Assembly (NCBI GenBank): GCA_039619475.1
Contig: CM077115.1
Span: 415,284,557 to 415,348,556 of the forward strand
Source: Icerya purchasi
Lineage: Eukaryota > Arthropoda > Insecta > Hemiptera > Monophlebidae
Length of the DNA stretch: 64,000 bases
Reading direction: 5' to 3'
Shown here one piece after another: positions 25,901-39,711 of this stretch. The notes under the pieces are model-generated. The model was given only the letters and a program-made list of their open reading frames with translations. It made no database searches and was not told the DNA's origin. A program made the translations under genes and the position numbers. The first letter of the stretch is position 1, and the number at the start of each line of letters is the position of its first letter.

Positions 25901-26959
25901 ACAAAGAACCACGGTGATTCCATTGTACTATTTCATATATGAAATTTTTATTAATCAAAAAATTGGAATACACACACATATATATATATATATACATACA
26001 TCCACACTACAACGGGGGAAATATGAAAATCCTGCAACGAAATCTGTAACATTCTTTTCTTCTCGCTTATAATATATTTATTTCATTTCGCGAAGAATAA
26101 CATGCCAACTGAATCCAACTCTCCTACAATGATTATAGAAGATTCCAGGAAAAAATTATAAACATACGGATTGCAAGCAGACCGCTCCATCGTCGTAGGT
26201 GAAGAGCACATCTATTTTCAGTACCTGTCGGTGGTCGATTAAGACAGCGGGGATTGGAAAAGGTATAAGGATCCAGCAAAGGATCCGATCGAAGTTTTTT
26301 CATAGTTGGTATTTAATCAAATTAAAAATCAGTCGTTCATTAGTTAAAAGCTGAACAGTATTGGGAAATGTTAGGAGAAGTGGGTAAAATCCCCGAGAAA
26401 CATATTACAAAAAAAATTGGGCGATGTTGAGGGCCAGATGGAAAGGAACAGAAGTTGGATAAACAGTAGAAGAATATCCAGCGCATAAATGGACAAATAC
26501 ACAAACGGTAAACGAGTAATTAACTTATGCCGGATGTTTAACTTCAAATTAATGTCTACAAACTTTAAGAGCTCCTTGAAAAAATGAAAAAAAAAAAAAC
26601 ATGGGAATTATCGAACAAAAACCTGGGAGAATTTTAAACTGACCATGTTGTTATTTGATTCAGATCATTTTCTTCTTACAGCGGTAAAAATTAGGTTTAT
26701 TCCATAGAATAAAAATAAATTTTTCAAACATGTGAAAATTAAATACGACATAGAGATAAGCTAAATTGGGGGAAATAAGGATAGAGGGGAATTAGTCAAC
26801 TGGTAACTAAATATCAAAGGTAATTAAGGGAGACATGCTAACTCGTAACCGAAAAAAATCAGGTCATTTCTTTTTGACAGTCCTAACACATAGGCCAATT
26901 CATCATCGACCACAGTCTGATAATCTCTCTGGACCAGTACTTCTCTACGTTTCTTTTAT
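22951..26959. other. AT-rich intronic sequence with a few orphan frames
   Basis: Holds (AAAT)n near 23125 and a T/C-rich tract at 24138-24180. Around 23580-23720 is a GC-richer segment with TTCAGTAGTTTTTGAGTTAG, a phrase that resembles insect repeat tails. (TA)n lies at 25978-25993. The 83-codon plus frame at 24522-24773 is listed separately as a candidate. Confidence 0.45.
24522..24773 (+). CDS. Unidentified 83-codon frame
   Basis: ATG-initiated frame of mixed polar composition (ELKIENENDGSAKESF, FPMQLKQGKWNTIKHYSDSS), ending in TAA. It is less repetitive than neighbouring frames and has no recognisable domain. A weak donor-like CAGAG|gtatag lies inside. It may be chance or an exon of an unseen plus-strand gene. 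Confidence 0.15.
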   Translation: MIITELKIENENDGSAKESFDTSIKINFPMQLKQGKWNTIKHYSDSSSRKKESIQFFDSAVSDKKPFPRGIVAFSIKLSNTLK

Positions 26960-28829
26960 CATGATTTCACTGTGAACTATTAAAAATTTTAGATCATTTT
27001 ATTCTTTATCAGTAAAAATCAATAATTCGCTTCGACAGAGTATGGCGATACGGCCAGGATCTGCCCTTAGTGCAACCTTGTTTATTTTTTACATCAACAA
27101 TATAAATGATTGTATTGCTCCGCCTGTAAACGTCCGGCTCTACTTTGACGACTTGGACATTTCCCTGTCTTCCAGTTTTCCAGCAAACGCTCAAAAAATC
27201 CACAAAAAAAAAAACTATTACAAAACTACAATCCCGGTGTAACAATAACGGTCTTGTGTTTTCTCCACCTAAGTCTATCTGTGTTGATTTCTATAGGGGA
27301 CGTCAAAACTCCTCCAGCATCCGTCTCAATCTAGAAAATTCCTCAATTCATTTCCATCCTACTGCTACTTTCCTTGGACTACTGTTCGATCATGAGCTAA
27401 CTTGGCGGCCTCACATATCCAATCTTAAAGTTAAATGTCATAAATTCCTATATCTATACTTAAATATGTATCCAAACACAAAGTATACCTCCGAAAACTG
27501 TCCTCGCCATATACAAATCCTTAGTCATTTCGAGAATAAACTACGAGTCTCAGGCGTATTCGCCAGCCAGTCCTTCTTTACTTAAATCCCTTGATTCAAT
27601 ACACCACACGGCACTCCGCACAATACTTGGCGCACATAGAACTTCCCTGTCTGTAAGTTAGTGTGCCTTGTTAGGCACTCCCCCACTAAAGTATTTCCGA
27701 ACCTTTTATTACCACTGGAAGACCCTCGCTCTTTTCTCTTTTCTCTAGTAAACGTTCCTTTCCTATTCATACAACTGACCTCCCCAATACCCCAGAGCTC
27801 CCTAATGACCCTCTTCCAGAAATCCTGGCCCTCCTATCGCAGCACAAGGTGAGCGTAATCCCTTTCCCTGACCTAGCTTCTAACACCGTGATTCCACCGT
27901 GGGCCTCGTTAAACATTGATGTTAATTTTTCCCTGACGAAGTATAATAAACCCCTACACCCGAATATCGTTCAGTTGACAGCAGCAACAATACAAAAATA
28001 CTCCGACGCCCTCATTTTCTACACAGACGCTGCCAAGGCTACCCCAGAGGCTACTTCATCCCCAACCGCCCGTTCATTTGAAGTCTGCGATGTGATTCGA
28101 AGCATTCGACTGAATGACAATTGCTCGGTACTGGGTGCTGAAATATACGCAATATTATTCTGTTTGGAATATGTTCTTTCTACAGAGCCTATATCACAGC
28201 AAGCCCGGCTGGTATCTGATTCATCCGCGGCTTTATTGACAATCTCTAATCCCCTTACCAAACATCCTGTAGCAATTCGAACCCAGCAGGTAGCATACGA
28301 ACTTATTAAGAGACAGTGCTCCGTATGCTTTCTGTGGGCGCCCAGCCATGCTGGGATTCCTGGAAATGAACGCGTCGATACATCCGCCCGAGCAGCAATC
28401 CTTGCCCAGTAACAGCCCTCCTCCACCTTACCTATCGAACATAATCTTTAATAATCTCACGTCCTCATGGAAAGCCCATTGATCCTCGTGTCAGACTTTC
28501 TCAAAGTTAATTAAACCCTCACCCGAACAGGCCACACGGTCATGTCGCATAATTTTATTTTGCAAAGAACCCCCCCCCCTCTTATTGTGGCCAAGGTGTT
28601 GCTCCCTCAACTTCCCACATACTGTGCGACTATTCAGCACTCTCACTCCACCGGACCCCTTCTATTAATAACAAAACAGTCACCAACATTCTTGATAGTT
28701 CCCCCAATGCAATTTTATCTGTAACAGAGTTTATCAGAACTAGCGGAATAAGCAGATATCTATAAAAAACCTACTGCGCATCTTCGTACTGTAATAGCCA
28801 CAGCAGTTAAACACGGTACAGGATGTTGC

Positions 28830-28871
<42 letters not shown>

Positions 28872-28888
28872 AAAAAAAAAAAAAAACT
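26960..28888 (+). mobile_element. 5'-truncated non-LTR retrotransposon with RT, RNase H and TAA-type tail
   Basis: From about 26985: KNFRSFYSLSVKINNSL, RPGSALSATLFIFYINNI (RT palm), YFDDLDI in place of YADD, then FLGLLFDHELTWRPHI. RNase H at 27849-28412 has FYTDAAK, GAEIYAILFCLEY, LVSDSSAALL and WAPSHAGIPGNERVD, covering all catalytic acids. A C-terminal region with NAILSVTEFIRTSGIS-like coding follows. The element ends in (TAA)n at about 28831-28860 and poly-A to 28886, the kind of tail known from I-type elements. Frameshifts between RT, connector and RNase H and the FDD change show it is inactive. Confidence 0.88.
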
Positions 28889-31117
28889 CGCTTACAAAGA
28901 CCAGTGTATGAATTAAAACAAATAAGAAAACCTACACGGCAAAAGTAATTTTATAATGTAATGGCACATATGATTCATATCTGGATCAGAATCCAGTATG
29001 ATCTTCGTTGTTTTCTTAGTTAACGGGTTTTAATGGTTTCTATTTTACTTATCTTCGTCAAACTCGGCGTTAAAAGTAATTTTGTTTCATACAAATATTT
29101 TACTGAGAAATAATCGACAAGTATTTTTTGTTAACTAGTACAATATCAAGATTATTTTGTCATTCGGAAATTTTAAATTTTTGCATTATTTTCGATATTC
29201 AACCGAATTTCATTTTACTCGAAAATGGAAAACCATTTCCAGTCGTTCTGAAATCGGATGCTAAACACCCTCTAAAAAAATACGAATGAATAGATCTGCA
29301 GACCTTTCTTTACATTTCTTAAGAAAAAGTGAAAAGAAACAATCGAAATCACAATAAATGAGCCTTTACACGTTTCTCATTAAAAATACACAGACAGTTT
29401 GAAAATACTACACGAATATAGGCATAATAACTTCCATTATGTGAAATTCAGATGGTTTTTTCTTTTTTGTTTTCATTCTCAACTATGTAAAGTAACAGCG
29501 ATTATGTTAATAATTTAATATCTTTACCCTGTGTAAGTGAATAATAATTCGTGCTTTTTGACACAGAACTCGATGAAATTCGACAACATAGTTCGGTACT
29601 TACTAATGAATTTTTACCGGCTCGGGAGAAAATCAAACAAGAGTTTACGTTGCCTAGCCGGTGCCCCCGGTATGTAGGGTAGAAGAGTTGAGACACATAG
29701 TGGGGTCGGAATTATTTACTTTTATAAGATTTGTTGGGTATCTTGGTGGTCGGCTATTAGTTATCAGTTGTCCAGTGTCGCTTACGGTTACGAATTGGGC
29801 CAATTACTCGGAGACGCATTTTCGTACGTACTCTAAAATAGAGTTACGAATTGGCGTCCGCCCGGACAGAGCGCAATAATATCATGAGAAGACTAACGGA
29901 AGTAGAATCGGAAGAATGGCATGACATATGTAAGGGAATACGTGAAGCAGCAAAGCAAGCAATTCCGGTAAGAAATAGAGTAGTAACTAACATGGTAGCT
30001 ACGGACAACAATGTAAACAGTAAAAAATGCCTATTATTTCTTTTCACAATATGTGACATTTTTGACTTACATTCACAAACATTACTTCATATTTTCTGAT
30101 TTACTTGTTTTTTTTCTTATCTTGTGGTTTTCGTATTTAATTGTCACGAATACGTACGATCATTTTATTTCGTTGTGGAGTTTTTAGTGTTTACCATTCC
30201 GGGTGAATTTTAAAAGAGTGTAAAGTGCCGCTTGCTAGATAATATTTTGGTCAGCAATGTGCTGTCAAAAAAATCTTTCAAACTGGCGGTACTCAATTAA
30301 AACGTAACACCAGCGGAATTTGAAGACACTTGACAGGGCACAAATTTGTTGCGGGAACACGGGTTAAAACTGTATTCCATGTTTGGAATCGATTGGTATG
30401 TCGGGTGGCTGTTGACCGCTACCGCGGGGATCAGTTGTCCGTCATTTTCGATGATTAGCCGTTTTACTAGCTAAACACACTGAAAGTCCGATAAAAAATT
30501 CATCCAGGCGCAATGTTATGTTCTGCACCTTATTGAGGCTGAAACAACAAATCGCGACTTGTACCATTCAGTGAAGTCTTAAACGAATTATTGCCTCTGG
30601 ACATACGTCTTACTCGCCCCTAACATTTTCCACTTTTAACAGTTGCCCTCCCGTCATGTCTAAGAGGTCCAATTTTGAAACATCTACTTGATTTTTGATG
30701 TCCCGTTTATAAGCTCACATCCTTCGAAATTTCATCTATACTTTTTTTCTTCTTTTTATTATTGTAACATTTTACTCTTCTTCCTATTAAACGCCTTTGC
30801 GCGTTCCTTTTATCTTCTTTATATTGTTACTACTTAAAAAAGGTGTTTTAAAAATCTCCCTAATAACGAGTCTATATAGGCATCACATTTATTTCTCATT
30901 TTACTGCGCATTAAATTAAATTTATTATAGGTGTTTACTTTTTTCTTCATAAACGGAGAATTGAAAATAACAAAATTTAATAAAGCGGGGCTATTTTCGT
31001 ATTTTAAAATACGTATTCAGTTTTAGTGAACCAATGAACGGATTAAAAGAGCCAGAACGGCTGGGACAAATCTCCAAAAGGCCCGCGATTTCTCCGCATC
31101 ACTAATTTCTATTAAGA
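28889..31117. other. AT-rich intronic sequence upstream of the TFIIB-like gene
   Basis: Any promoter or 5' UTR of the nested gene would lie here, but I could not recognise a TATA box or initiator with confidence. A short frame near 29851-30050 (ESEEWHDICKGIREAAKQAI) resembles an endonuclease-region remnant of a retroelement, only weakly. Confidence 0.4.
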
Positions 31118-31162
31118 ATGAAAATTATTAGGAAGCCAATTCGGAATCATTCAAGGACAAAA
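31118..31162 (+). CDS. Tentative first coding exon of TFIIB-like gene
   Basis: ATG followed by 15 codons ([15 protein letters not shown]), then a donor-like AAA|gtaatg. It joins in phase 0 to the zinc-ribbon exon at 31591. This places 19 residues before the first zinc Cys, close to the dozen or so in known TFIIB. The basic peptide has no match I recognise. The choice rests only on phase, distance and length; another start further upstream is possible. An (AAT)n tract at 31230-31260 lies in the resulting 428-bp intron. Confidence 0.3.
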
Positions 31163-31228
31163 GTAATGTTTAAAACGAGGGAATTGATGGGTTATGGCTT
31201 TATTAGTAACAAAATCAATCATGGGAGA

Positions 31229-31269
<41 letters not shown>

Positions 31270-34200
31270 TGATTCGGATTTTGTTTATAACCGCAAAGTA
31301 GAGAAATGGATATTAAATGTTTATATACATTTGCGTAGTGGTCAGCTAGAGCAGAAAGGAATGATAATTTATGACATAAACCATCTGTCTCGTAATCCGC
31401 GGTAGAGGTATATTGCAAAATCCTGTATTCGAAAGTGATAAAATGATTGTCAGTATAAGGATATAAAATACATAATTCACATGCACGCATAAATTATTAC
31501 ATATTATATAAACTTTTTTTTTTGTATTAGAACAAAATAGTCTACGAGCCATGTTTTTAATGTATAAAAAAACATTTTTACAGATTTCAGAATGAACTGC
31601 GCTGTCCATATCATCCGGCGGCACACTTGGTCGAAGATAGTCATGCTGGCGATATGATTTGTGTGAACTGCGGGTTAGTTGTTGGTGACAGGTAAAAAGT
31701 ATATCAAACTTTACAAATCCGTATCATGATTACAAAAAAACACACACACATATGCAGAAAAAAAAAAAAAATTCGTAAACAAATCGATATTACTCGAGAA
31801 ATCAGAAACCAATTTCGAATTTTTCTTTTTCAATTATGAATTTCTCGGTATATTATTACCTTAAGTAGAGTCTATGCTAATATGGTAATATACTCCTTTA
31901 GTTTTGCGCTTAAATTCAAACTAAACAAAATTGTTAACAACTCCGATTTTAACATAATGAACATAGAAGAGTGTGGTTAAGCAAATAATAAAAAATAAAG
32001 AATAATTTCCTAAGCAATGTATAAACCAAATTATACAAAAAAAAATTGAAAACCGAATCTCTATCATTATTTGATCCGGTCTAAAAGTGAGCACAGAGCT
32101 GCGTCATATTTTACAGCGAACCCCTCTACTATCAACACTTTAAACGTTGTCCAGAATTCAGCTCTCCGCTTGGCTACTGGAACATTTCGCACTACACCGA
32201 TTGACAGTTTACACTCTGAATCATCAGAATGGCCTTTAGATATTCGCCACTGATTTCTCTTGGCTAACTTTGCAGTACAATCTAATGCTTCCGGTTTTTC
32301 ATCGCAGACAGTCGCAGTCAGTTTCGGACATTTTTAATACCATCTTGGCAAGTGATAAGCGTTCCAGATATATCAACACTTAGGTTCTGGAATGCATTAA
32401 TTCCACTATGGGACGACAACCCAATCAAGATAGATCTCTCAATATGGTCACTTTGAGAAGGGATTGCGTATCCATCGAACAAATTGAACAAAACATTCGG
32501 ACACGAACCTCCGGCTTGTTTCTACACCGACGCGTCTAGATTCGATATGTTTGCTGACTGCTCAGTCGTATCCGATGGTGTTGCTATTCACTTCCGGAAT
32601 CGTTTTCCATCCCCTCTACTCAACTGTATGGTACCTAGCACGATGTCGATTTCCTCATGAGATCTGACTCTACGTAGTGCGTTCAGATTCTCTCTCAGCA
32701 CTTAACGCCCTATCCGACGTGTTCAGCCACGATCAACATCCGCGGTAGCCAAAGAAGTTCTCAAATTATTATCGTTGGGACCAGATCGGACAGTAATGTT
32801 CCTGTGGATTCCTGGCAACGTTGGTATTCGAGGGAAAGAACTGGCAGACACGGCTGCAAAGGAAGCTGCTGTGACTCTGTCGGTATCAGGCGTTCCTGTT
32901 CCAGCAACCGACCTCAAGATTCATATAAATTGTAATCTAAAGGCTCCATGGCAGAGGAAATGGCAGCAAACATCACAAACAAATAAGCTTCGATCGATCA
33001 ACACTGAAGAAATACATCACTTCCAAATCGAAGGGATGATGTAGTGATTACCAGACTCCGATTGGGTCAGAAACCACTCACCCATGAACATTTACTAAAT
33101 GGAACTGAAGCTCCTCAATGTGCCGTGTGCAGAGTGTCATCCTCATCATTCAAAGAAATCTTCTTCTCTTCCTCTCCTCATCCTTAAAGACAACCCTTCT
33201 TCACTGTCCAATTTAATTCTTTTTCTTCATAAGTCCGGCCTCCACTAGCTAATCTAAACCTTCTCCTCCTCCTGCGCCTCTAGCCATAGTTGCTGCGCAT
33301 GTAAATTTAATTTTTTAATAATAATATAACTTTTTTCAACAATAAATATTATCCGGTTCGAAATGTTTTTTATCCGTTACACCGACGTCAACTGAATCTT
33401 TTCTGTAAGTCCAACATAGCGCTTCATCATCCAAACTTTGAAATCTACATTATTCGGATTCTTCGCTAATAATATTTTCTCCAACCTGAAGGTCAAAAAT
33501 CGTCACTTTCAGCGTAAGTTTATTTATCACACTATCCGAAAATTCTCTTTAACATGCTATCATCGAAGTTGTCGAAGCTAAATAGCCTCAGAAGGCTTCT
33601 TAGACATTACAGCTGAACTTTACTATGTGAAATGCGACTATCGCTTTCTTCTTCCGATTTTTGTGTCAGAACATTTCATAAAAACAGGGTTGGAATAAGA
33701 AGATGAAAATGTATGTGGAATCTCCTATAATATTAATCTTCTGCTGCTTTTAAATCTTTCCGGTGATTAGTTTTGTCCATATTTCCATTCCTCGCATGTA
33801 CCATAGACCCCACTTCCTCTTAGTTTTGCCTTCGTTTAAACCTAACTTTCGTACCATCTCAAAAATCTGCCTTTATCATATTTATTTGATTCTTTTCTTC
33901 GTTCTTATATTACCGGACGAGGTTCTTTCCCAATTTTGTCGAGTTAATCTGGTTTACCGCCTTCAATGATGTCCTCTACTTTTCCTTTTATAATTTCCGT
34001 CCAACTTGTATTTTATGATAAACAGGCACTTGTCCTCTTTTCTTTACCTGTCACGCTTGATCACTCACTTGCTAACGCTCGCAGTACTATATATCTGTTC
34101 ACCTTAATTATAAAAAATAAATGCAGGAAAAAAAAATCAAAAAAAAAAGTATTTTTAATAATTTTTACATAAATATTATACTCCGCAATTTTACTTTTTC

Positions 34201-37200
34201 AAGGGAAAGTACCGCGTTTATCACGTTAACTGTAAGTAGGTTACGAAAAATATATTTTTCATTATATCACGGTTCCGGTAACACCGAAAAACAACATGTC
34301 GTGTTAAATTAAATTCATAATTTTATATAAAAAATGTATTCTATTTATACCCGTTGTACTTGAAAAATTTTCAAATTAAGACAATTTCGTTATATTTCAC
34401 TTATTTATTTTGTAATACAGAAGCGCTGAAAATAGAAAAAGTTCACCGATTTGACGTCATATGTAAACCTCGGTTCCCTGTATTGCTCTCTAGATAGCCG
34501 GTTTAGTAATTTTCGTTTATTTGTCAACTAATGAAAATAGTTAGATACGTATACTTTTAAAATAATTTATAACATTTACATTATTAAAAATAACTTAGAA
34601 CATTTTCAAAAATGTAACTGAAATTTAATAAATTACCGACATATTGCGGGAACGCAGTTTCATATTTTGTTCATTACTACGATAATATTTACCATTGTAG
34701 TGCACTATGAACAGAAATATAGAACTGTATTATTTCCCCTACAATATGTCGGTGATTCATTATATTTCGATTATATTTCGGAAAATATAAACGTTACAAG
34801 TTAGTTCAAAAGTAATCTAATTGTTTACCCAATATAAATTTAATTATATGAAAATCACCTTTTTGATAGGCGGCCTCTTAAGCAAACTCACCAGAGCTGT
34901 GTGTAGTATGTAACTTATTTCGGTTCTTCTCGAAGCAAGCGGTACTTCCAATAATGGCTTATTGGACAACTTACTCCCTCTCACTAATTTCAATCGATGT
35001 CTCTTCATAGTCACGTCGCTTTCGACAACTAAAATTATTTGTTTCGAGAATGGAACTTCTAAAATGGGGTCGGATCGAAACCCGCATTAGAATTTCATGG
35101 GCATCGGAAGATATTCTTCGAAACTATTTCCTCCCGGTTCTCTCTGCTAAAAGTTGAGTACATTATTCTGATTCATGACCACAGCTTTTCCGCATCAACA
35201 GTGCAGGCGACTATAGGGGTATACACGCTGGTAATTTAATGAGAAACAAAATTTCCATAAACCCTGCTCACATTAAACGGTTCAACGGTATAAAACCAGA
35301 GTGTCAATACAACATAGAAAAAATGTATTATTTTTAAATTTATCAATGTGGATTATTACAATTATTTTTTGTTGATAATATTTTATTATTAATATATTTG
35401 GCAAAAAAGGAAAACGAAATACAAAGTTTTGTCAGAGCTAAGCCATTGCATTTGATGGGTTTTTTTTTCTTTTTCTATTGATATTACGAAGGATTAAAAT
35501 ATCACCTGAATTTACTATATTAACAAATATTCCAGATTTTTTCAGCTAAATCTTTTATAATCTTTATACATTTTATTTCATAAAATAGGATGTTTCTCGA
35601 GCAAATAATTCACTCGACGGATTTTGTAACAACTACTTCAGATCTGCATGCGACTAGACGAAAACGAACATTTTTGGAAATTAAAAAAATCTGCGCGTGC
35701 GTTTTAGTTGTACGCAAGCGTGACCATTTTGAAAAAATGTGTGCAACACACGCTCACACTGTACGCTTAATTTAGACACGGTCGTGTATACCACACATCT
35801 AGTAGTAACACGGGGAAGGAAGAAATTGATTATATATTCAAGACGATGCATTTTAAAAAAAACTCGGAAATGCCGTTACCAGAAAATCATTCTATACGAA
35901 TTTCATTTCTTGCACTAGTACACGACGTTTGTATTTGTATCGTGAAAGTTTCAACAATACTGTTGAGTGTATTATAAAAACTGATTATTCTATATCTGAA
36001 TATACTAATCAATGAAATAACCCGTTTCTATGCTACGAATGTCAAACTGACATGTTTATTAATTACCGATAAAATAACACTGATAAGTGAAAAGTAAATA
36101 AAAAATAATAATAATTATTCGACTTGTTTTTAATTTAGATTAATGAATAGCACGAAAAGTACATTGTCAAAGAATTTATCGAAAACAATTACTCCGCTGA
36201 AAATATTTTTTGGTTTCTCTAGAATTTCAAAAAAAAAACAACTAATTTTATTTTTTCCAATTTCATTAATGTGTAATTGTTATTTATTCCGTGTGTATTA
36301 TACGCGCATAATATAACAATTATTAAGCGCAACTGGAAGCTCATCAATACGTAAATGTGCTTCCTGGTTTCTTTCGATGAAATTAATGTTGAGTAAAATT
36401 TATTCATTAGGGTGGTAGATGTACGTAACGAATGGAGAAGCTTTGAAGATAGTCGAACCGGCGGACCAGAAAATACCTTATTGGAACAGTCAAATTTATC
36501 GACATACATAGAGCCGTCATCGCTACACGAACGGAACTGGTCTGATGAAGGAAATTACATGAATTCTCATATGCGAATGGTACTAATAAACGTATTATAC
36601 TGCACGTGTGTAACACAACTGCGTAGAAAAATTATTAACACTACACAAAAATAATGTTGTTCCCCATTCATCGGCCTGCTATTATTCTACTATCAGTAAT
36701 GAACCGATACTTTAATTTTACCTTTTTAAGTGTCGGTTAGTAATTTATCGCTACGCAACGTAAAATAAGTTCAGTAGTCTGAATATAGTGAGAGACAAGT
36801 ACGGGGTGGAGAAATACGTCAAACTTTGTTATAAAACTATGCCGATCTTCAATCAGGCAAATTTGACATATGTCGTTCACGAATAATTTCGATCAATGGA
36901 TCAGCTCCCACAGAATGAACGAAGACATACTAAACAGGGAGTAGCGAATCGATCACTAAGCGGTAGCTAATTACAAAAACAGGGCCCGTCAATTCCGTAA
37001 AAAGCACAGCCAGTCCGGATGTTTACTTAACACTTCAACTCAACGGTGTAGCGTCTATACAATTAAATTATACCATATAACTGTGCATTTTCGTAAACAT
37101 ACACACACACGCACAAACATGCATTTATATATTGTGAGAATTTGAGTGAAATTGACGAGGCTCGATTTTGGAAGCCAACGATGAAATTTCCGAAATTTTC

Positions 37201-39660
37201 GAAATCTTTACAGCTCCCTTCACGGAGCTAATCAAACAAGTTATCAATTTGACGAATGGATACGATATTACCGCACACATTCCTCGATAAAAAAACAAAT
37301 CGCTTCTCTCTCGTAAAAATTTTATCTATTTTTTTGTATATGGATATTACCTTCTTTTTTTTTTTCTTCAATCATGGCACCGAAAAAGTTGAAAATAATA
37401 AATAAAAAAATTTCTTTACAAATCGAACAACGGAATAAAACAAAAATCTCGTAAAGTACGGTGACAAAATTCGGTACGCATTGGCGATTCATTTTGACTA
37501 GCAAATGACACAGAGCAAGAAATTAGCAAATGTCTGAAAAGTCAACGGTAGGAACTATTGCAGAGTTACCCCGTAAAATGAATTTGATGGCCACAGTTTT
37601 ACAAAATTCCTCACTAACGTTTACTGGAAAAAACCAAACTACAACATTTCAGGCGTAATTACTCACACGCATTAGTCTGCTTAGAATCGAGCATATCGGC
37701 CTAGTCGTTCGTACGCTACACAGAAATAGGATAGAGATAATACAGATATAAAGTTCAATTGTGGATCAGACATCGAACTGCGGAGATTTAATAAAGAACG
37801 GATACTACTGGAGAAAAGATTGTTAAAGGGTTTTTTAAAACGTCATTCGGAGTTAACTTTTCGGAAATCAGAAAAACACACTCGAACATTTCTAAAAAGT
37901 TCCATTAATATTACAAATGTCCGTTACATTTCAATTTTGCTATTCAAACATACGCCATTCGAAAAACAATAAGCTTTAATTAAGGGAACGATCGAAATTA
38001 TTAATCGTTAATAAACGTAATACACGTAAACAGATTAATTTATTTCTTATTTAATCGAATTCGGAACCTTTTCGGTCGCCCATAAAAAATAATGAACTAC
38101 TTATATAATAATAACAAGCCGTACCAACACATTAATAATTAATCGTCGTTACCACCATTAAGGACTGCTAAAATAGTAATAGTAGCCGATAACACTTTTC
38201 CCTAATGATAATAATTTTGAATGTGCGCTGTTATTTATTTTTCACGCAAACAGTGTAAAAGTTCGGACGATGCGTTAAAAAAGTCATTCGCGGAGATGAA
38301 CTCAATGGCCGATAAAATCCACATAGCGAAAATGACGGTGGACCGAGCTAACATAATATTCAAGCAGTTGCACGATCAAAACGCCTTAAAAGGTCAGTCG
38401 TATGATAAAATTAGATCGGCTTGCTTGTACATTGCTTGCAGACAGGAATACGTGCCACGTACCATAAAGGTAAACAAAATTTTGCCCTATCGAATATGCG
38501 GCTAGATTTTATTTTCACAAAAAGCCTAGAAAAAATTATTAATTTTGCAATTTGAACGCATTATTCACTCTCTACATTGGGGAAAGTACACTTAAATTAA
38601 AGAAAGAAAAAAAAAAAAAAAAAAAAAAATCCAGCGGCGATTAGAACACTTTTTGTGCGAGGTTTTTGTGGATGATTGAAATGAGATATGAAGTCTGGAA
38701 GAAATATATCAGCGTCGCGCTAAATGTCGTGAAATTAATGTTAAAAATTCGTATAAAGCCACCGGTGGCCAATCCAACTGATCTTACGGGCCACTTTGGA
38801 AATGCATCATAACTCCGCGGGCCGCATATAAAATCATATATCCCCATATTAAATTTAGACCCATTATAAACATTTTTTTTCATAGTGAAAAATTGAAACA
38901 TAATGAGTTATTATTATTGTGTTTACTATTATTCTTACATGTAAGCATAGATTGTTATATTAAATGTTCCAACATGCGCGCGCATTATGAGTTCGCAGAA
39001 CATAACTTTTTACTACTTTGGCCATCTCGCGGGCCGCGGATCGGCCATTCCTGGTGTAAAATTTTGTTCATATTCGAAAGATCCGACAGGGCTATCGAAT
39101 AATAAAAGACGTCGCTAATGACGGCAAAATTACTAAAATATAGTAATTTTAATCATTTTTAATCCGTTGTTATTCAGAACAGTTTAAAGCGAAAGTAACC
39201 AAAAAAAAAAAAAAAAACAAGAAAATAGACGCTTTCATGATTTTTCCATTTCTTATTTCATTTTTCATAAAAATACACGCATTTCGGTATGTTCCATCAT
39301 TTTTGTAATATCAAACTTTGCATTCTTCTTTATCAAATATACAGCGTGGATTTTGAATTTTTTTTTTGTTTTCAAAAAAACAAACAAGCAAAAACAACCT
39401 GTAGCCCGATTATGAAAACGGTGTAAATACAGCGGCGGCTATATAGATGAATTTTTCATTGACCTTGATATAGCTTGAACGATTTCTCTAGAGATGTTGA
39501 GTGATCTCGCAGTTGCTTGGTCGCCCCCGAATGTAGGTAACGATGAGTTGATAAAACAGCCGCATTGTCAGCAATTTTAAATATGTAAATGTTACCGCGG
39601 AGAATAATTCTTAGCGTGAACACACATCTAACACAACATGTATATGTATTTAATCGCATA

Positions 39661-39711
<51 letters not shown>

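Noticed and set aside
26100..26560. Possible minus-strand retroelement remnant
   Set aside because: Faint resemblance only; no catalytic motif in any frame.
28019..28426. 135-codon minus frame
   Set aside because: Antisense shadow of the RNase H frame at 27849-28412.
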